From positions 62,001 to 126,000 of the forward strand of contig NZ_BDAU01000006.1 in assembly GCF_001612615.1 (NCBI RefSeq): a stretch of DNA of 64,000 nt, written 5' to 3'. Under the pieces are notes generated by a model that worked only from the letters and a program-made list of their open reading frames with translations, searched no databases and was not told where the DNA came from. Positions within the stretch are counted from its first letter, which is position 1. Every line of letters starts with the position of its first letter. A program made the position numbers and the translations under genes. Of this stretch, positions 9,397-18,620 are shown in pieces. The DNA is from Nocardia amikacinitolerans NBRC 108937. GTDB lineage: Bacteria > Actinomycetota > Actinomycetes > Mycobacteriales > Mycobacteriaceae.

Positions 9397-10701
9397 TCAC
9401 GGCAGTCTCGGGGCGCGAGTCGCGACGACCCGGGTGCGGACGGCGGCGAGCACCGTGATCACCAGGACCGTCATGAGCTCCAAGAGGTTCCAGGCGAGCG
9501 GGTCGGCGGTGGGTTCGACGGGTTGTGGATCCGCAGCTTCGGGTGGTCGCGCGGGGAGCGGCGGCGGCACGGGTGCCGGTGTAAGGGCTTGCGCTGGAAC
9601 GGGTTCGGGCGCGGCCTGCGGTATCGGAATGGGCAGCGGTGGCTCGAGCCGAAGCGGAATGCCGGGCGTCGGGGGTGTCGTCGGGAGCAGCAGGAGGCAG
9701 GTGAGCAGGGCGCTTCCGCCGAGTGCGCTGCCGAGTGCCGAGCCCGCGGCGCTGCCGAGGGCCGAACCGCTGGAACCAGGTCCGACGAGGCCGCTGCCGA
9801 GCGCCGAGCCGGAGCCGAGGAGACCCGGGCCTACCAGACCGCTGCCGAGGGCGGACCCGCTCGAGCCGGGACCGACGAGACCGCTGCCCAGTGCGGGGGC
9901 GGCGGAGCCGAGCGCGAGTGCCGCGCTGCCCGCCGCCGCGCTGCCGGCACAGGCCGTGCGCACGCTCCCGACGTCGAGGCCGAGGGTTTCGGCGGGGGTG
10001 GTAGCGGCCGGTTCGAGAGCCGAGTCGGTGTTCGCGACGGGAACCGGCTCGTAGCCCGGGGCGCCTGCGACTGTCGAAGACTCGCGCATCGGCGAGCCTT
10101 CCGGCGCGAGCGCCAAAGGAATTGCGGCGTAGGCACTTCCGGTATCGATCGCCGTCAGATCCGTGAGGGTGCTACCGGAGTTGGTTCGCGGCGCTGCCCC
10201 GGCGGCGGCGCTTCCGCTTCCGATCGGTGCTCCGCCCGCGGACGTGTCGCGTGCACCGAGGCTCAGCGGCACGAGCGGTTGATCAGGCCCGGCGGCGGGA
10301 TGTCCGCCGAGGGGCGACGTTCCTCCTGCGCTGCCGGTGGCGACCTCCGGCACCGAGAGCGGCGCACCGGCGAACGGGACGGCATTTCCGCTACCGTCGG
10401 GCGCGTCGCCGCCCGCGCCACCGCTGCCGCGGGGGACCGGCGCGAGTTTCGGACCAAGCGCCAAAGGTGCTGCGGTGGGGGGACTCTCGATACCGGTCGA
10501 TGGCCCGCCCGCCGCACTGCCGGTGATGATGCCCGGTGGTGGGAGCGGCGGCGCGGGCGAGGCGGCGGCGAGCGGTGGGCACGTCAGCCAGACGGCTGCT
10601 ACGGGCAGTGCCACGGCCAATCCGACTCTCGGGCAGCGCTTTCGCCCGCTGCGGTCAGCCTTCCGCACGCCGGCGCGGCGCGGCTTACCGGTGCGGAACA
10701 T
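9397..10701 (-). CDS. Low-complexity Gly/Ser/Ala/Pro-rich surface protein with C-terminal membrane anchor
   Basis: The 434-residue protein is not recognised. A basic N terminus leads into a signal-like helix (GLAVALPVAAVWLT, cleavage around AAASPA). A long disordered region rich in G, S, A and P follows. Near residues 265-330 there are repeats of SALGSGLVGPG, encoded by imperfect DNA repeats at about 9715-9905. After a proline-rich stretch, one hydrophobic helix (LLELMTVLVITVLAAV) and a short basic tail end the protein. It looks like a wall-spanning anchored protein; no LPxTG motif is seen. Its start overlaps the upstream DUF4239 gene by 17 bases, implying one transcript. Confidence 0.62.
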   Translation of the reverse strand: MFRTGKPRRAGVRKADRSGRKRCPRVGLAVALPVAAVWLTCPPLAAASPAPPLPPPGIITGSAAGGPSTGIESPPTAAPLALGPKLAPVPRGSGGAGGDAPDGSGNAVPFAGAPLSVPEVATGSAGGTSPLGGHPAAGPDQPLVPLSLGARDTSAGGAPIGSGSAAAGAAPRTNSGSTLTDLTAIDTGSAYAAIPLALAPEGSPMRESSTVAGAPGYEPVPVANTDSALEPAATTPAETLGLDVGSVRTACAGSAAAGSAALALGSAAPALGSGLVGPGSSGSALGSGLVGPGLLGSGSALGSGLVGPGSSGSALGSAAGSALGSALGGSALLTCLLLLPTTPPTPGIPLRLEPPLPIPIPQAAPEPVPAQALTPAPVPPPLPARPPEAADPQPVEPTADPLAWNLLELMTVLVITVLAAVRTRVVATRAPRLP

Positions 10702-11506
10702 CGCCTGCGCCGATCGCCGTGGCCGGTGCGGAATTCGCCCAGCGCCCGCCTATCTGCTCGAAGCGGGTCTGCGCGTATTCGTAGGCGTCCCTCGGGACGA
10801 CGTTGCCGCCGGAGAACGGGCGGTCCAGATTGTGGATGGCGAGCACGGCGGCGCCGACAACCACGCCGAGGAGCGCGGTCATCGCGACGCTGCGTTTGGT
10901 CACCCGCAGACCTGAGAGCACCGGGCTGAACAGCAGCAGGAGGGTGCCGAAAAACAAGGCGAGGTAAAGGAATCCGGGCACGCCGCGGCCCGCGTCGACG
11001 GCTCGATCGTGCCGAGCCTGCGCTACCTGGTCGAGTCCGGCCAACGCTGCGGCGCGGGTATCGCTCGTCGCGGTATCACTCGACGACACCGCGGTGACGC
11101 TGGCGCGCAGTGTGTCGAAGGTGTCCTGGGTGGCCGGGCTGAGTTTGCCTTCGGCGTCCATCACCGCCCATTCCCCGCTGACGACCTGGTCGGTATACGC
11201 GCGCAGCAGGCCTTGGACCTGCTGCCGGTCGGCCTCGGGCAGCTCCTGCGCGGCGAGGTAGGTGTCCACCAGCGCTTTGGATTCCGCGACGGTGTGGTTG
11301 TGCGCGTTCTGATACTGCTGCCAGCAGATCACCACGACGAACGCGACGACCGCGGTGAAGAACGTCTTGATGAGATCGAGCACCAGGGTTCCGGACGCCT
11401 CGTCGCCGGTCTGCCGCCATGATTCCGGGCGAACTCGGTCGCCCACCACGAACACCGTCAGCGCCAAGACCGCCGCGGCAACCGGAAAGATGAATTCCAA
11501 GGCCAT
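10685..11506 (-). CDS. DUF4239 membrane protein
   Basis: This 273-residue integral membrane protein has two N-terminal helices (FIFPVAAAVLALTVFVVG and FFTAVVAFVVVICWQQY), an acidic soluble domain of about 100 residues, then two C-terminal helices (FLYLALFFGTLLLLFSP and ALLGVVVGAAVLAIH). This layout is that of the bestrophin-like DUF4239 family of unknown function. The frame extends upstream to 11725, but the ATG at 11506 precedes the first helix. It is upstream of, and overlaps, the low-complexity surface protein gene. Confidence 0.75.
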   Translation of the reverse strand: MALEFIFPVAAAVLALTVFVVGDRVRPESWRQTGDEASGTLVLDLIKTFFTAVVAFVVVICWQQYQNAHNHTVAESKALVDTYLAAQELPEADRQQVQGLLRAYTDQVVSGEWAVMDAEGKLSPATQDTFDTLRASVTAVSSSDTATSDTRAAALAGLDQVAQARHDRAVDAGRGVPGFLYLALFFGTLLLLFSPVLSGLRVTKRSVAMTALLGVVVGAAVLAIHNLDRPFSGGNVVPRDAYEYAQTRFEQIGGRWANSAPATAIGAGDVPHR

Positions 11507-11723
11507 ATCGGGCACCGCCTTCCGCACAACTGGACCGCCGGGGTGACACCCCGGCGTGTGGCGTGATCGCGGACAGCAGCGATCGTCAGTGATTCGGGGC
11601 GGTGCTTCGGACGGATGAGATCCCTTGGCGTGTCGCGCATTCGGTGAGTCGCGCTGCGGCACCCGGCTTTTCGGATGTCGTCGGTCCGCGCCGAGCGGGC
11701 CGAGCGGTCGGTACTGTGGCCTC

Positions 11724-12275
11724 ATGAGAATCGGGGGAATCGAGTGGCGGCGTGGAGCGCCGCGGTGGTGGGTCGTCTGGGCGCTGGGTACTGCGGCGGT
11801 TGCGGGCTTCTGCTGTCTCGGGCTGCTCTTCCAGAACGTCGTTCAGGGCGACGGCGACCGCACGATCGCGCTGCTATTGATCTTGCTGCTGTCCGGCTTG
11901 TCTTGGCTGATCTGCGGATTGGTCGGGCTGATCAGGTATGACAACGGCCGGTTGAGCATGGCGGCGCCTCTCCTGGTGCTTTGCACGGTGGCGCTCGTGT
12001 TGACGGGTCTGCCGGAGAACCTCGGGTGGCGGTTGTCGAAAAGCAGCCTCGAACAGGCGGCGGCCGACTGCGTGGAGTCCGGCACCGACGCCCGCTACGG
12101 CGTGTACACCATCGTCGGTGTCGAGAGGTACCGCGGAGGATGCTTGTTCGAGAGGCAAGGCCTGCTCGCCGGTTTCGGCTACGCGTATATGCCCCATGGC
12201 GTGCCGGAATCGCAGGGCGAGTACGAGTACAAGTTCAGGCCGCACGAGGGGGACTGGTACTCCTACTGGCGCTAG
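11724..12275 (+). CDS. Hypothetical membrane protein
   Basis: The 183-residue protein is not assigned to a family. Three hydrophobic segments (about 17-35, 46-67 and 77-97) are followed by an extracytoplasmic-looking domain with two Cys (AAADCVESG and YRGGCLFER) that could form a disulfide, and an aromatic C terminus (EGDWYSYWR). It is divergent from the DUF4239 gene. The ATG at 11724 is chosen because it immediately precedes the first membrane segment. Confidence 0.65.
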   Translation: MRIGGIEWRRGAPRWWVVWALGTAAVAGFCCLGLLFQNVVQGDGDRTIALLLILLLSGLSWLICGLVGLIRYDNGRLSMAAPLLVLCTVALVLTGLPENLGWRLSKSSLEQAAADCVESGTDARYGVYTIVGVERYRGGCLFERQGLLAGFGYAYMPHGVPESQGEYEYKFRPHEGDWYSYWR

Positions 12276-12303
12276 TGGGAGATCGAGGGCGCCGACCGCT
12301 CCC

Positions 12304-12783
12304 TCAGCGGTATTCCGCCGCGAGCTCCGGATAATCCGCCCAGCACGGGAGCGGCCGATACTCCAGGTAGGCGGTGAGCCGGTCCAGCAGGTACTGCCAG
12401 CGCGGACCGACGGAACTTGCTTCGGGATGGCAGAGGTGGCGACGGACGAGTTCCAGATTGGTGACCACGCCGACCTGGGACAGGCGCAGCTCGACGATAC
12501 AGCCGTCGACGTGCACGACGAGTTCGTGCGGCGCCACGCAGTGCTCCACGCGGACCGCGATCGGACCCGCGACGGGACCGTCCACCGGCTCGATCGTGTA
12601 GTTGCCGCTGCCGCCCGACACCGCGCCCAACCAGCGCTCGAGCTGGCTCCGTGACGTGCACGCCGACCAGACGTCCAGCACCGGCTGCCGGTAGGACCGC
12701 AGGTAGTGCAGCAGCACGCGAGCGTCGCCCTCGATCGCGTCGTGCTCGGGTCGCACCTCGCCCAGGATGGACATCGTGGTCAT
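12304..12783 (-). CDS. SRPBCC/AHSA1-type ligand-binding protein
   Basis: The 159-residue protein shows the AHSA1-like start-of-domain pattern: VLDVWSACTSRSQLERWLGAV, then strand-rich GPIAVRVEHC and a C-terminal helix (LLDRLTAYLEY). SRPBCC folds bind hydrophobic ligands or act as Hsp90 activator-like domains. No catalytic residues can be named. A second Met (MSILGEV, 12774) could be the start. It is convergent with the hypothetical membrane protein. Confidence 0.72.
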   Translation of the reverse strand: MTTMSILGEVRPEHDAIEGDARVLLHYLRSYRQPVLDVWSACTSRSQLERWLGAVSGGSGNYTIEPVDGPVAGPIAVRVEHCVAPHELVVHVDGCIVELRLSQVGVVTNLELVRRHLCHPEASSVGPRWQYLLDRLTAYLEYRPLPCWADYPELAAEYR

Positions 12784-12914
12784 CGTCCTGCCTTTCGCCG
12801 CCGGTCACCGGTGATTCGTCCAGGGTATTTCCCGCTGCCGGCCATCGAACCGCGAACACGCGGACCCGCGCGCCGATTCCTCCGCTCCGGCCACGCGATT
12901 GTCGGCGGACGTGA

Positions 12915-15251
12915 TCAGGCGAGCAGTTCCGCCGCGGCCTTCTCGATGCCGGTCTCGTCCAGCAGCACGGTGTCCGCCGCCGGCCCGAGCGGGACGAAGC
13001 TGTCCGTGCTGGTCACCCGCGCGACGCGACCGGTGAAACCGGCGTCGATCAGCGCGGTGCACACCGATTCGGAGACCCCGCCGCTGTGCCGGGTCTCGTC
13101 GGCGACGAGGACGCGGCCGGTGGCGCGGGCGTGCGCGAGCAGATCGGCGACCGGTAGCGGGCTGAGCCACCGCAGATCGAGCACGCGGGCGCGGACACCG
13201 CGCGACGCGAGCCGGTCCGCCACCCGCAGGCTCATCGGAACGCCGTTGCCGAAGCTCACGATCGTGAGGTCGCCGCCGTCGCCGTAGACGCGGGCGCGGC
13301 CGATCTCCACGTGCGGCCCGGTGGCAGGGGCCGACCACGCGCCGTCGCCAGGATGCAGATCCTTGGTGTGGTACAGCGCGATGGGCTCGAGGTATACGCA
13401 GACCCGTCCGTCCACGCGCGCCGCCGAGACGCAGGTGCGCAGCAGCGCCGCCGCGTCGTCGGCGCGCGACGGCACCGCGATCACCAGCCCGGGGATGTCA
13501 CGAAGCGCCGCAACGGAATTGTCGTTGTGGAAGTGCCCGCCGAAGCCCTTCTGGTAGGCAAGCCCGGCGATCCGCACCACCATCGGATTGCGGTAGCGGC
13601 CGTGCGAGAAGAACTGGAGGGTGGCCGCCTCGCCGCGCAACTGGTCGGCCGCGTTGTGCAGGTAGGCGAGGTACTGGATCTCCGGAATCGGGACGAATCC
13701 GGCGAGCCCCGCGCCGAGCGCGGTGCCGAGCACGCTCTGTTCATCGAGCAGCGTATCGAAGACGCGGCGCGCGCCGAAACGCTTCTGCAAACCCTTGGTG
13801 ACGCCGTACACGCCGCCTTTGCGGCCGACGTCCTCGCCGAACACCAGCACGTCGGGGTCGCGCGCGAGCAGGTCGGCCAGGGTGTGGTTGATCGCCTGCG
13901 CGACGGTCATCTCTGGTTCGCTCGTGGACGCGGCGGCTCGGGTCGTGCGACGGTCCGGACCCGTGAGACGCGCGCCGTACCGGGATGCGGTGCTGTGCGC
14001 CGCGGACCGTGAATCCGCGTGGCCGTCCGGCATCCCGGGAGCCGCGCCGACCGTTCCGGAAGCTTGCTCGTCGCGCCGCTCCCCGGGCGGCCCGGCGCGC
14101 AGCACGTCGGCCCGCACCTCCTCGGGGTGCGCGGGCGCCAGGGGTGCGGTGACCGCCGCCGCGGACGTCAATTTCGGTTCCCGCCAGACCAATTCGGCCA
14201 TGGCGGTCACCCGGTGCCCGATCTCGTCGTAGAGCGCGACCATCTCGTCGGGCTTGGCCAGCCCCCGTTCGACGAGTAGCCGAGCCGTCGCGACGACCGG
14301 GTCGCGCACCAGATCGGCCGCGATGTCGGCGGGACGGCGATACGCGGTCTCCATGTCCGAACCGGCATGGCCGAGCAACCGCACCGTGCGCAGCCGCAGG
14401 AACGCGGGCTTGCGGTGCTCGCGCACCCAGCGGACGGCGCGTTCGGACGCGGTCAGCGCGTCGATCGGATCGCAACCGTCGGCGTCGAAATAGGCAAGGC
14501 CGGGCCGTGTTCCGTACGCGTGCTCGATCCACTCCGGCGGCGTCGGCACGCTGATGCCGATGCCGTTGTCCTCGCAGACGAACAGGATCGGCACCGGAAT
14601 CCCCTGGTGCGCGGTGTGAATCGCGGCGTTGACGGCGCCCGCCGCCGTCGAGTGATTGGCCGAGGCATCCCCGAAAGTGCACAGCACCACCGAGTCTCGC
14701 GGCCATTCCGAGGGGATGCCCAGCCGATCCGCCCGTTCGATCGCGAAGGCGAGCCCGACCGCTCGCGGCAGATGCGAGGCGATGGTGGAGGTTTGCGGAA
14801 TCACGTGCGCGGGCTTGCTGCCGAAGACCTTGTGCCTGCCGCCGGAGATGGGGTCGACCGCCGCGGCGACCACGCCGAGTAGCACATCGCGGATCGGATC
14901 CAGCCCGGGCACCCGGCGCGCGCGGTGCACGAAGAACGCGCCGGAACGATAGTGCAGCAGCGCCGGATCGGTGGCCCGCGTCGCGACCGAGAGCGCGACG
15001 TTGCCCTCGTGGCCGGAGGAGCCGATGCTGTAGTAGCCGCGCTTGGCCACGCCGAGCGCGCGCGCCGCCAGATCGAGATGCCTGCTGGTGGCCTGCGCGT
15101 CGAAGACCTCCCACAGCGTGTCCGGGGAGATGCCGGGTCCGAGGTTCTCGTCACGAATGTGCCGCGGCGCCAGCGTGCCGATCTCGGCGCGGAAACGCTC
15201 GTCCAAGGCCCGTGCCGGATTCGCGCCGGATTCCGGCGCCACCCCGCTCAT
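12915..15251 (-). CDS. Fused E1 alpha-beta subunit of a 2-oxoacid (branched-chain type) dehydrogenase complex
   Basis: About 778 residues combine both E1 chains. Residues ~20-365 are the alpha part, with GYYSIGSSGHEGN, the thiamine-diphosphate motif start GDASANHSTAAG and EDNGIGISV. A hydrophilic low-complexity linker (~370-435) follows. The beta part begins MTVAQAINHTLADLLARDPD and contains GEDVGRKGGVYGVTKGL and ADETRHSGGVSE. This enzyme class decarboxylates a 2-oxoacid and acylates a lipoyl E2. No E2 or E3 is in the window, so partners must be encoded elsewhere. The ATG at 15251 is preferred over 15275. Substrate class (branched-chain or pyruvate) is inferred. Confidence 0.85.
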   Translation of the reverse strand: MSGVAPESGANPARALDERFRAEIGTLAPRHIRDENLGPGISPDTLWEVFDAQATSRHLDLAARALGVAKRGYYSIGSSGHEGNVALSVATRATDPALLHYRSGAFFVHRARRVPGLDPIRDVLLGVVAAAVDPISGGRHKVFGSKPAHVIPQTSTIASHLPRAVGLAFAIERADRLGIPSEWPRDSVVLCTFGDASANHSTAAGAVNAAIHTAHQGIPVPILFVCEDNGIGISVPTPPEWIEHAYGTRPGLAYFDADGCDPIDALTASERAVRWVREHRKPAFLRLRTVRLLGHAGSDMETAYRRPADIAADLVRDPVVATARLLVERGLAKPDEMVALYDEIGHRVTAMAELVWREPKLTSAAAVTAPLAPAHPEEVRADVLRAGPPGERRDEQASGTVGAAPGMPDGHADSRSAAHSTASRYGARLTGPDRRTTRAAASTSEPEMTVAQAINHTLADLLARDPDVLVFGEDVGRKGGVYGVTKGLQKRFGARRVFDTLLDEQSVLGTALGAGLAGFVPIPEIQYLAYLHNAADQLRGEAATLQFFSHGRYRNPMVVRIAGLAYQKGFGGHFHNDNSVAALRDIPGLVIAVPSRADDAAALLRTCVSAARVDGRVCVYLEPIALYHTKDLHPGDGAWSAPATGPHVEIGRARVYGDGGDLTIVSFGNGVPMSLRVADRLASRGVRARVLDLRWLSPLPVADLLAHARATGRVLVADETRHSGGVSESVCTALIDAGFTGRVARVTSTDSFVPLGPAADTVLLDETGIEKAAAELLA

Positions 15252-15411
15252 CGCTGCCCCGCGCTGGGCGAGCACGGCCGACGGTAGGCCGTGCGACCAC
15301 GCCGCCGGTCCATCGTGGGGTTGTCGACGAGCAGGTGCGGCACCCGACCTCCGTTGTCGAAAGCGCTCGGCGCTCGAGGGAACAACGCTCGAGCGGACCG
15401 CTCGAGAATAC

Positions 15412-16152
15412 TCAGCGCAGCGCGCCCGCGGCTTCTCGATCCAGCAACCACGTGGTCGATTCCTGCCCGGCCGCGCCCGCGGCCGGAATGTCGACCGGCT
15501 CGGCCCCGCCGACCGCCGCGGCGACCGCTTCGGCCTTGCTCGCGCCTGCGACGACCAGCATCACGTGCCGCGAGCGCCGCACGGCGGGCAGCGTCAGCGT
15601 GACGCGGACCGGCGGCGGCTTGGGGGAATTCGTCACGGCGACAACGAGTTCGTGCTCCTCGCGCACCGCGTCGGTGCCGGGGAACAACGAGTTGATGTGC
15701 GCGTCGGGGCCCATGCCGAGCAGGTGCAGGTCGAACGTGCCGTGCTCGGCGAGGTGGGCGTGCACCGCCGCCGAGTACTCGGCCGCTGCCTCGACCGGAT
15801 CGGGGTACTCGCCGTCGGACGTCGCCACCGGGTGCACCCTGGCGTGGTCGACCGGCACGTGGTCGAGCAGCGCCTGCCTGGCCTGCAACTCGTTGCGCTC
15901 GGGATCACCCGCGGGGACGAAACGCTCGTCGCCCCAGAAGATGTCGAGGCGCGACCAGTCGATGTCGCCGGGCGACTTGCGCACCTGCTCGAGCATCGCG
16001 ATGCCGGTGCCGCCACCGGTCAGCACCACCGAGGCGGAGCCGCGCTCGGCCTGGGCGGCCGTCACCACCTGAACGAAGCGGGCGGCCGCGGCGGCGACGA
16101 GCGTGTCGGCGTCGGGATGAACTTCGACGGTGTCGCTGGGAGTCTCACTCAT
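15412..16152 (-). CDS. pgl: 6-phosphogluconolactonase
   Basis: This enzyme hydrolyses 6-phosphogluconolactone in the oxidative pentose phosphate pathway. The 246-residue protein carries LTGGGTGIAMLEQV, FWGDERFVPAGDPERN and GMGPDAHINSLFPGT, all hallmark motifs of the DevB/Pgl family. Its ATG lies inside the end of opcA (the 8-base overlap ATGAGTGA), so translation is probably coupled. It is the last gene of the tkt-tal-zwf-opcA-pgl operon. Confidence 0.96.
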   Translation of the reverse strand: MSETPSDTVEVHPDADTLVAAAAARFVQVVTAAQAERGSASVVLTGGGTGIAMLEQVRKSPGDIDWSRLDIFWGDERFVPAGDPERNELQARQALLDHVPVDHARVHPVATSDGEYPDPVEAAAEYSAAVHAHLAEHGTFDLHLLGMGPDAHINSLFPGTDAVREEHELVVAVTNSPKPPPVRVTLTLPAVRRSRHVMLVVAGASKAEAVAAAVGGAEPVDIPAAGAAGQESTTWLLDREAAGALR

Positions 16153-17053
16153 AGGTCACCTTCTCGATTCCGGCGAGGGCTTCGTGATAGATCTCGTCGG
16201 CGTCGAGCCGACGCAGTTCCTCGGCGAGGCAGTCGCGAGTTTCCCGCCGCGCCAGGGCGATTCGCTGATCGGGATCGCCGGTGCGGGTGAGCGTCGCGGT
16301 GCGCCCGGTCTGCGGGCGTTCGATGGCCATGGACGCGGTCGGCCGGTTCACCTCCACCCGCAGCGCGCCCGAGCGCCTGCGCACCGGGCAGCCGAGCCGG
16401 GCGGCCAGCCAGCCGGCCAGCATGTCCAGCGCGGGCTCGTCGCGCAGCCCCGACACGGTCACCGACTCGACCGGTTCGAAGGGCGGCTCGTCCAGCGAGG
16501 CGGCCAGCAGCGCCCGCCAGTAGGTGATCCGGCTCCACGCCAGGTCGGTGTCGCCCGATGCGTAGGAGGCGCGGCGCTTCTTGATCGTGGCCTGCGGGTC
16601 GGCGGCGAAGGTGGCGTCGGTGATGCGCCGGGTCGCCAGTCGTCCCACCGAGTCCTTGGACGGGAACTCCGGCGCGCCCCTCGGCCACCACGCCACCACC
16701 GGGGTGTCGGGCAGCAGGAACGGGATGACGACGCTGCTCTCGTGGCTCACCAGCTCGCCCTGCAGGCGCAGCACGATCACCTCGGCCGCGCCCGCGTCGC
16801 CGCCGACGCGGATCTGGGCGTCGAGCTTGGTCTCGGCCTCGCGATCGCCGCGCGCGAGAACCACGACGCGACAAGGATGTTCGCGGCTGGCGTCGTTGGC
16901 GGCGTCGATGGCGTCCTCGGCTTCGGAGCTGTCGAGCGTGCACACCACCAGCGTGAGCACGCGGCCCATGGTGATGACGCCGTTGCTCTCGCGCAGCTTC
17001 ACCAGGCGCTTGGTGACCGCGCCGGTCGTGGTGTCGGGCATGTCGATGATCAC
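16145..17053 (-). CDS. opcA: OpcA, glucose-6-phosphate dehydrogenase assembly protein
   Basis: OpcA is an accessory/allosteric partner of glucose-6-phosphate dehydrogenase, known from cyanobacteria and corynebacteria. The 302-residue protein begins MIIDMPDTTTGAVTKRL, which matches actinobacterial OpcA. It contains VVIPFLLPDTPVVAWWP. The GTG start overlaps the zwf stop by four bases (GTGA), and its own end overlaps pgl by eight, so zwf-opcA-pgl form a tightly coupled cassette. An upstream ATG (17065) would start inside zwf and is less likely. Confidence 0.95.
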   Translation of the reverse strand: MIIDMPDTTTGAVTKRLVKLRESNGVITMGRVLTLVVCTLDSSEAEDAIDAANDASREHPCRVVVLARGDREAETKLDAQIRVGGDAGAAEVIVLRLQGELVSHESSVVIPFLLPDTPVVAWWPRGAPEFPSKDSVGRLATRRITDATFAADPQATIKKRRASYASGDTDLAWSRITYWRALLAASLDEPPFEPVESVTVSGLRDEPALDMLAGWLAARLGCPVRRRSGALRVEVNRPTASMAIERPQTGRTATLTRTGDPDQRIALARRETRDCLAEELRRLDADEIYHEALAGIEKVTYE

Positions 17054-18615
17054 GGGCGCCGCCATTCCCGGCCGGTGCGCTCGAGCACCTCGTCGGCCGA
17101 AGCCGGACCCCAGGTGCCCGCGGGATACGGGTCCGGCGTGCCGTCCGCCGCCCACCGCTCGAGCACGGGATCCAGGATGCGCCAGGACAATTCGACCTCC
17201 GCGTTCACCGGGAACAGCGACGGCACCCCGAGCAGCACGTCGAGGATCAGGCGTTCGTAGGCCTCGGGAGAGGACTCGGTGAACGCCTCGCCGTAACTGA
17301 AATCCATGTTGACGTCGCGCACTTCCATGCCCGAGCCTGGCACCTTCGAGCCGAAGCGCATGGTGATGCCCTCGTCCGGCTGCACACGGATCACGAGCGC
17401 GTTCTGCCCCAGTTCCTCGGTCATGGTCTGGTCGAAGGGCAGGTGCGGCGCCCGCTTGAAGACGACCGCGATCTCGGTCACCCTGCGGCCCAAGCGCTTT
17501 CCGGTGCGCAGGTAGAACGGCACGCCCGCCCAGCGCCTGGTGTCGACCTCGAGGGTAATCGCCGCGTAGGTCTCGGTCTTGGACTGCGGGTCGAAACCCT
17601 CCTCGTCGAGCAGGCCGACGACGTGCTCGCCGCCCTGCCAGCCCTCCGAGTACTGCCCGCGCGCCGTGGTCTCCTCCAGCGGCTCCACCAGCTTGGTCGC
17701 CGAGAGCACCTTGATCTTCTCGGTCTGCAACTGCTTGGGCTCGAAGCTGATCGGCTCCTCCATGGCGGTGAGCGCGAGCAGCTGCAGCAGATGGTTCTGG
17801 ATGACGTCGCGGGCCGCGCCGATGCCGTCGTAGTAGCCCGCGCGCCCGCCGAGGCCGATGTCCTCGGCCATGGTGATCTGGACGTGGTCGACGTAGTTGG
17901 CGTTCCAGATCGGGTCGAACAGCTGGTTGGCGAAGCGCAACGCCAGGACGTTCTGCACCGTCTCCTTGCCGAGATAGTGGTCGATGCGGAACACCGTCTC
18001 CTCCGGGAACACCCGGTTGACCAGCGCGTTGAGCTCGACCGCGCTGTCCAGGTCGTGCCCGAACGGCTTCTCGATCACCACCCGCCGCCACGGCTTGCGC
18101 CCGGCGATATCGGTGGTGGTCGGCTGCGCGAGCTTGTGCTCGGAGAGCTGGTCGAGCACCACCGGGAACATGTTCGGCGGAATCGAGAGGTAGAAGGCGT
18201 GATTGCCGCCGGTGCCGCGCTCCTTGTCCAGCCTGCCGAGGGTGTCGGCCAGCTTGGCGAAGGCGGCGTCGTCGTCGAAGGTGCCCTGCACGAACCGGAT
18301 TCCCTCCGCAAGGTGGTCCCAGACCTCCTGGCGGAACGGCGTGCGGGCGTGCGCCTTCACCGCGTCGAGCACGACCGCGGCGAAATCCTCGTCCGCGTAG
18401 TCGCGCCGCGCGAAACCGACCAGCGCGAAACCCGGGGGCAGCAGCCCCCGGTTCGCCAGGTCGTAGATGGCGGGCATCAGTTTCTTGCGGGACAGGTCAC
18501 CGGTCACACCGAAGATGACCATGCTGCACGGTCCCGCGATCCGCGGTACCCGCTTGTCCCGCTCGTCGCGGAGTGGGTTCTTCCAGACTGTCGACGTTTT
18601 GGCCGAGCCTGCCAT
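17050..18615 (-). CDS. zwf: Glucose-6-phosphate 1-dehydrogenase
   Basis: It oxidises glucose-6-phosphate to 6-phosphogluconolactone with NADP+. The 521-residue protein has the dinucleotide motif GVTGDLSRKKL (about residues 35-45), the active-site signature RIDHYLGKE and VIEKPFGHDL. The ATG at 18615 starts MAGSAKTSTVW five bases after the tal stop; the open frame reaches further upstream but runs antisense-free inside tal without homology. Gene order zwf-opcA-pgl after tkt-tal is the conserved actinobacterial arrangement. Confidence 0.97.
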   Translation of the reverse strand: MAGSAKTSTVWKNPLRDERDKRVPRIAGPCSMVIFGVTGDLSRKKLMPAIYDLANRGLLPPGFALVGFARRDYADEDFAAVVLDAVKAHARTPFRQEVWDHLAEGIRFVQGTFDDDAAFAKLADTLGRLDKERGTGGNHAFYLSIPPNMFPVVLDQLSEHKLAQPTTTDIAGRKPWRRVVIEKPFGHDLDSAVELNALVNRVFPEETVFRIDHYLGKETVQNVLALRFANQLFDPIWNANYVDHVQITMAEDIGLGGRAGYYDGIGAARDVIQNHLLQLLALTAMEEPISFEPKQLQTEKIKVLSATKLVEPLEETTARGQYSEGWQGGEHVVGLLDEEGFDPQSKTETYAAITLEVDTRRWAGVPFYLRTGKRLGRRVTEIAVVFKRAPHLPFDQTMTEELGQNALVIRVQPDEGITMRFGSKVPGSGMEVRDVNMDFSYGEAFTESSPEAYERLILDVLLGVPSLFPVNAEVELSWRILDPVLERWAADGTPDPYPAGTWGPASADEVLERTGREWRRP

Positions 18616-18620
18616 GGGAT

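Noticed and set aside
9715..9905. Short repeats resembling a CRISPR array
   Set aside because: They encode in-frame Gly/Ser/Leu-Val-Gly-Pro repeats of a protein; unit length is irregular and there are no unique spacers.
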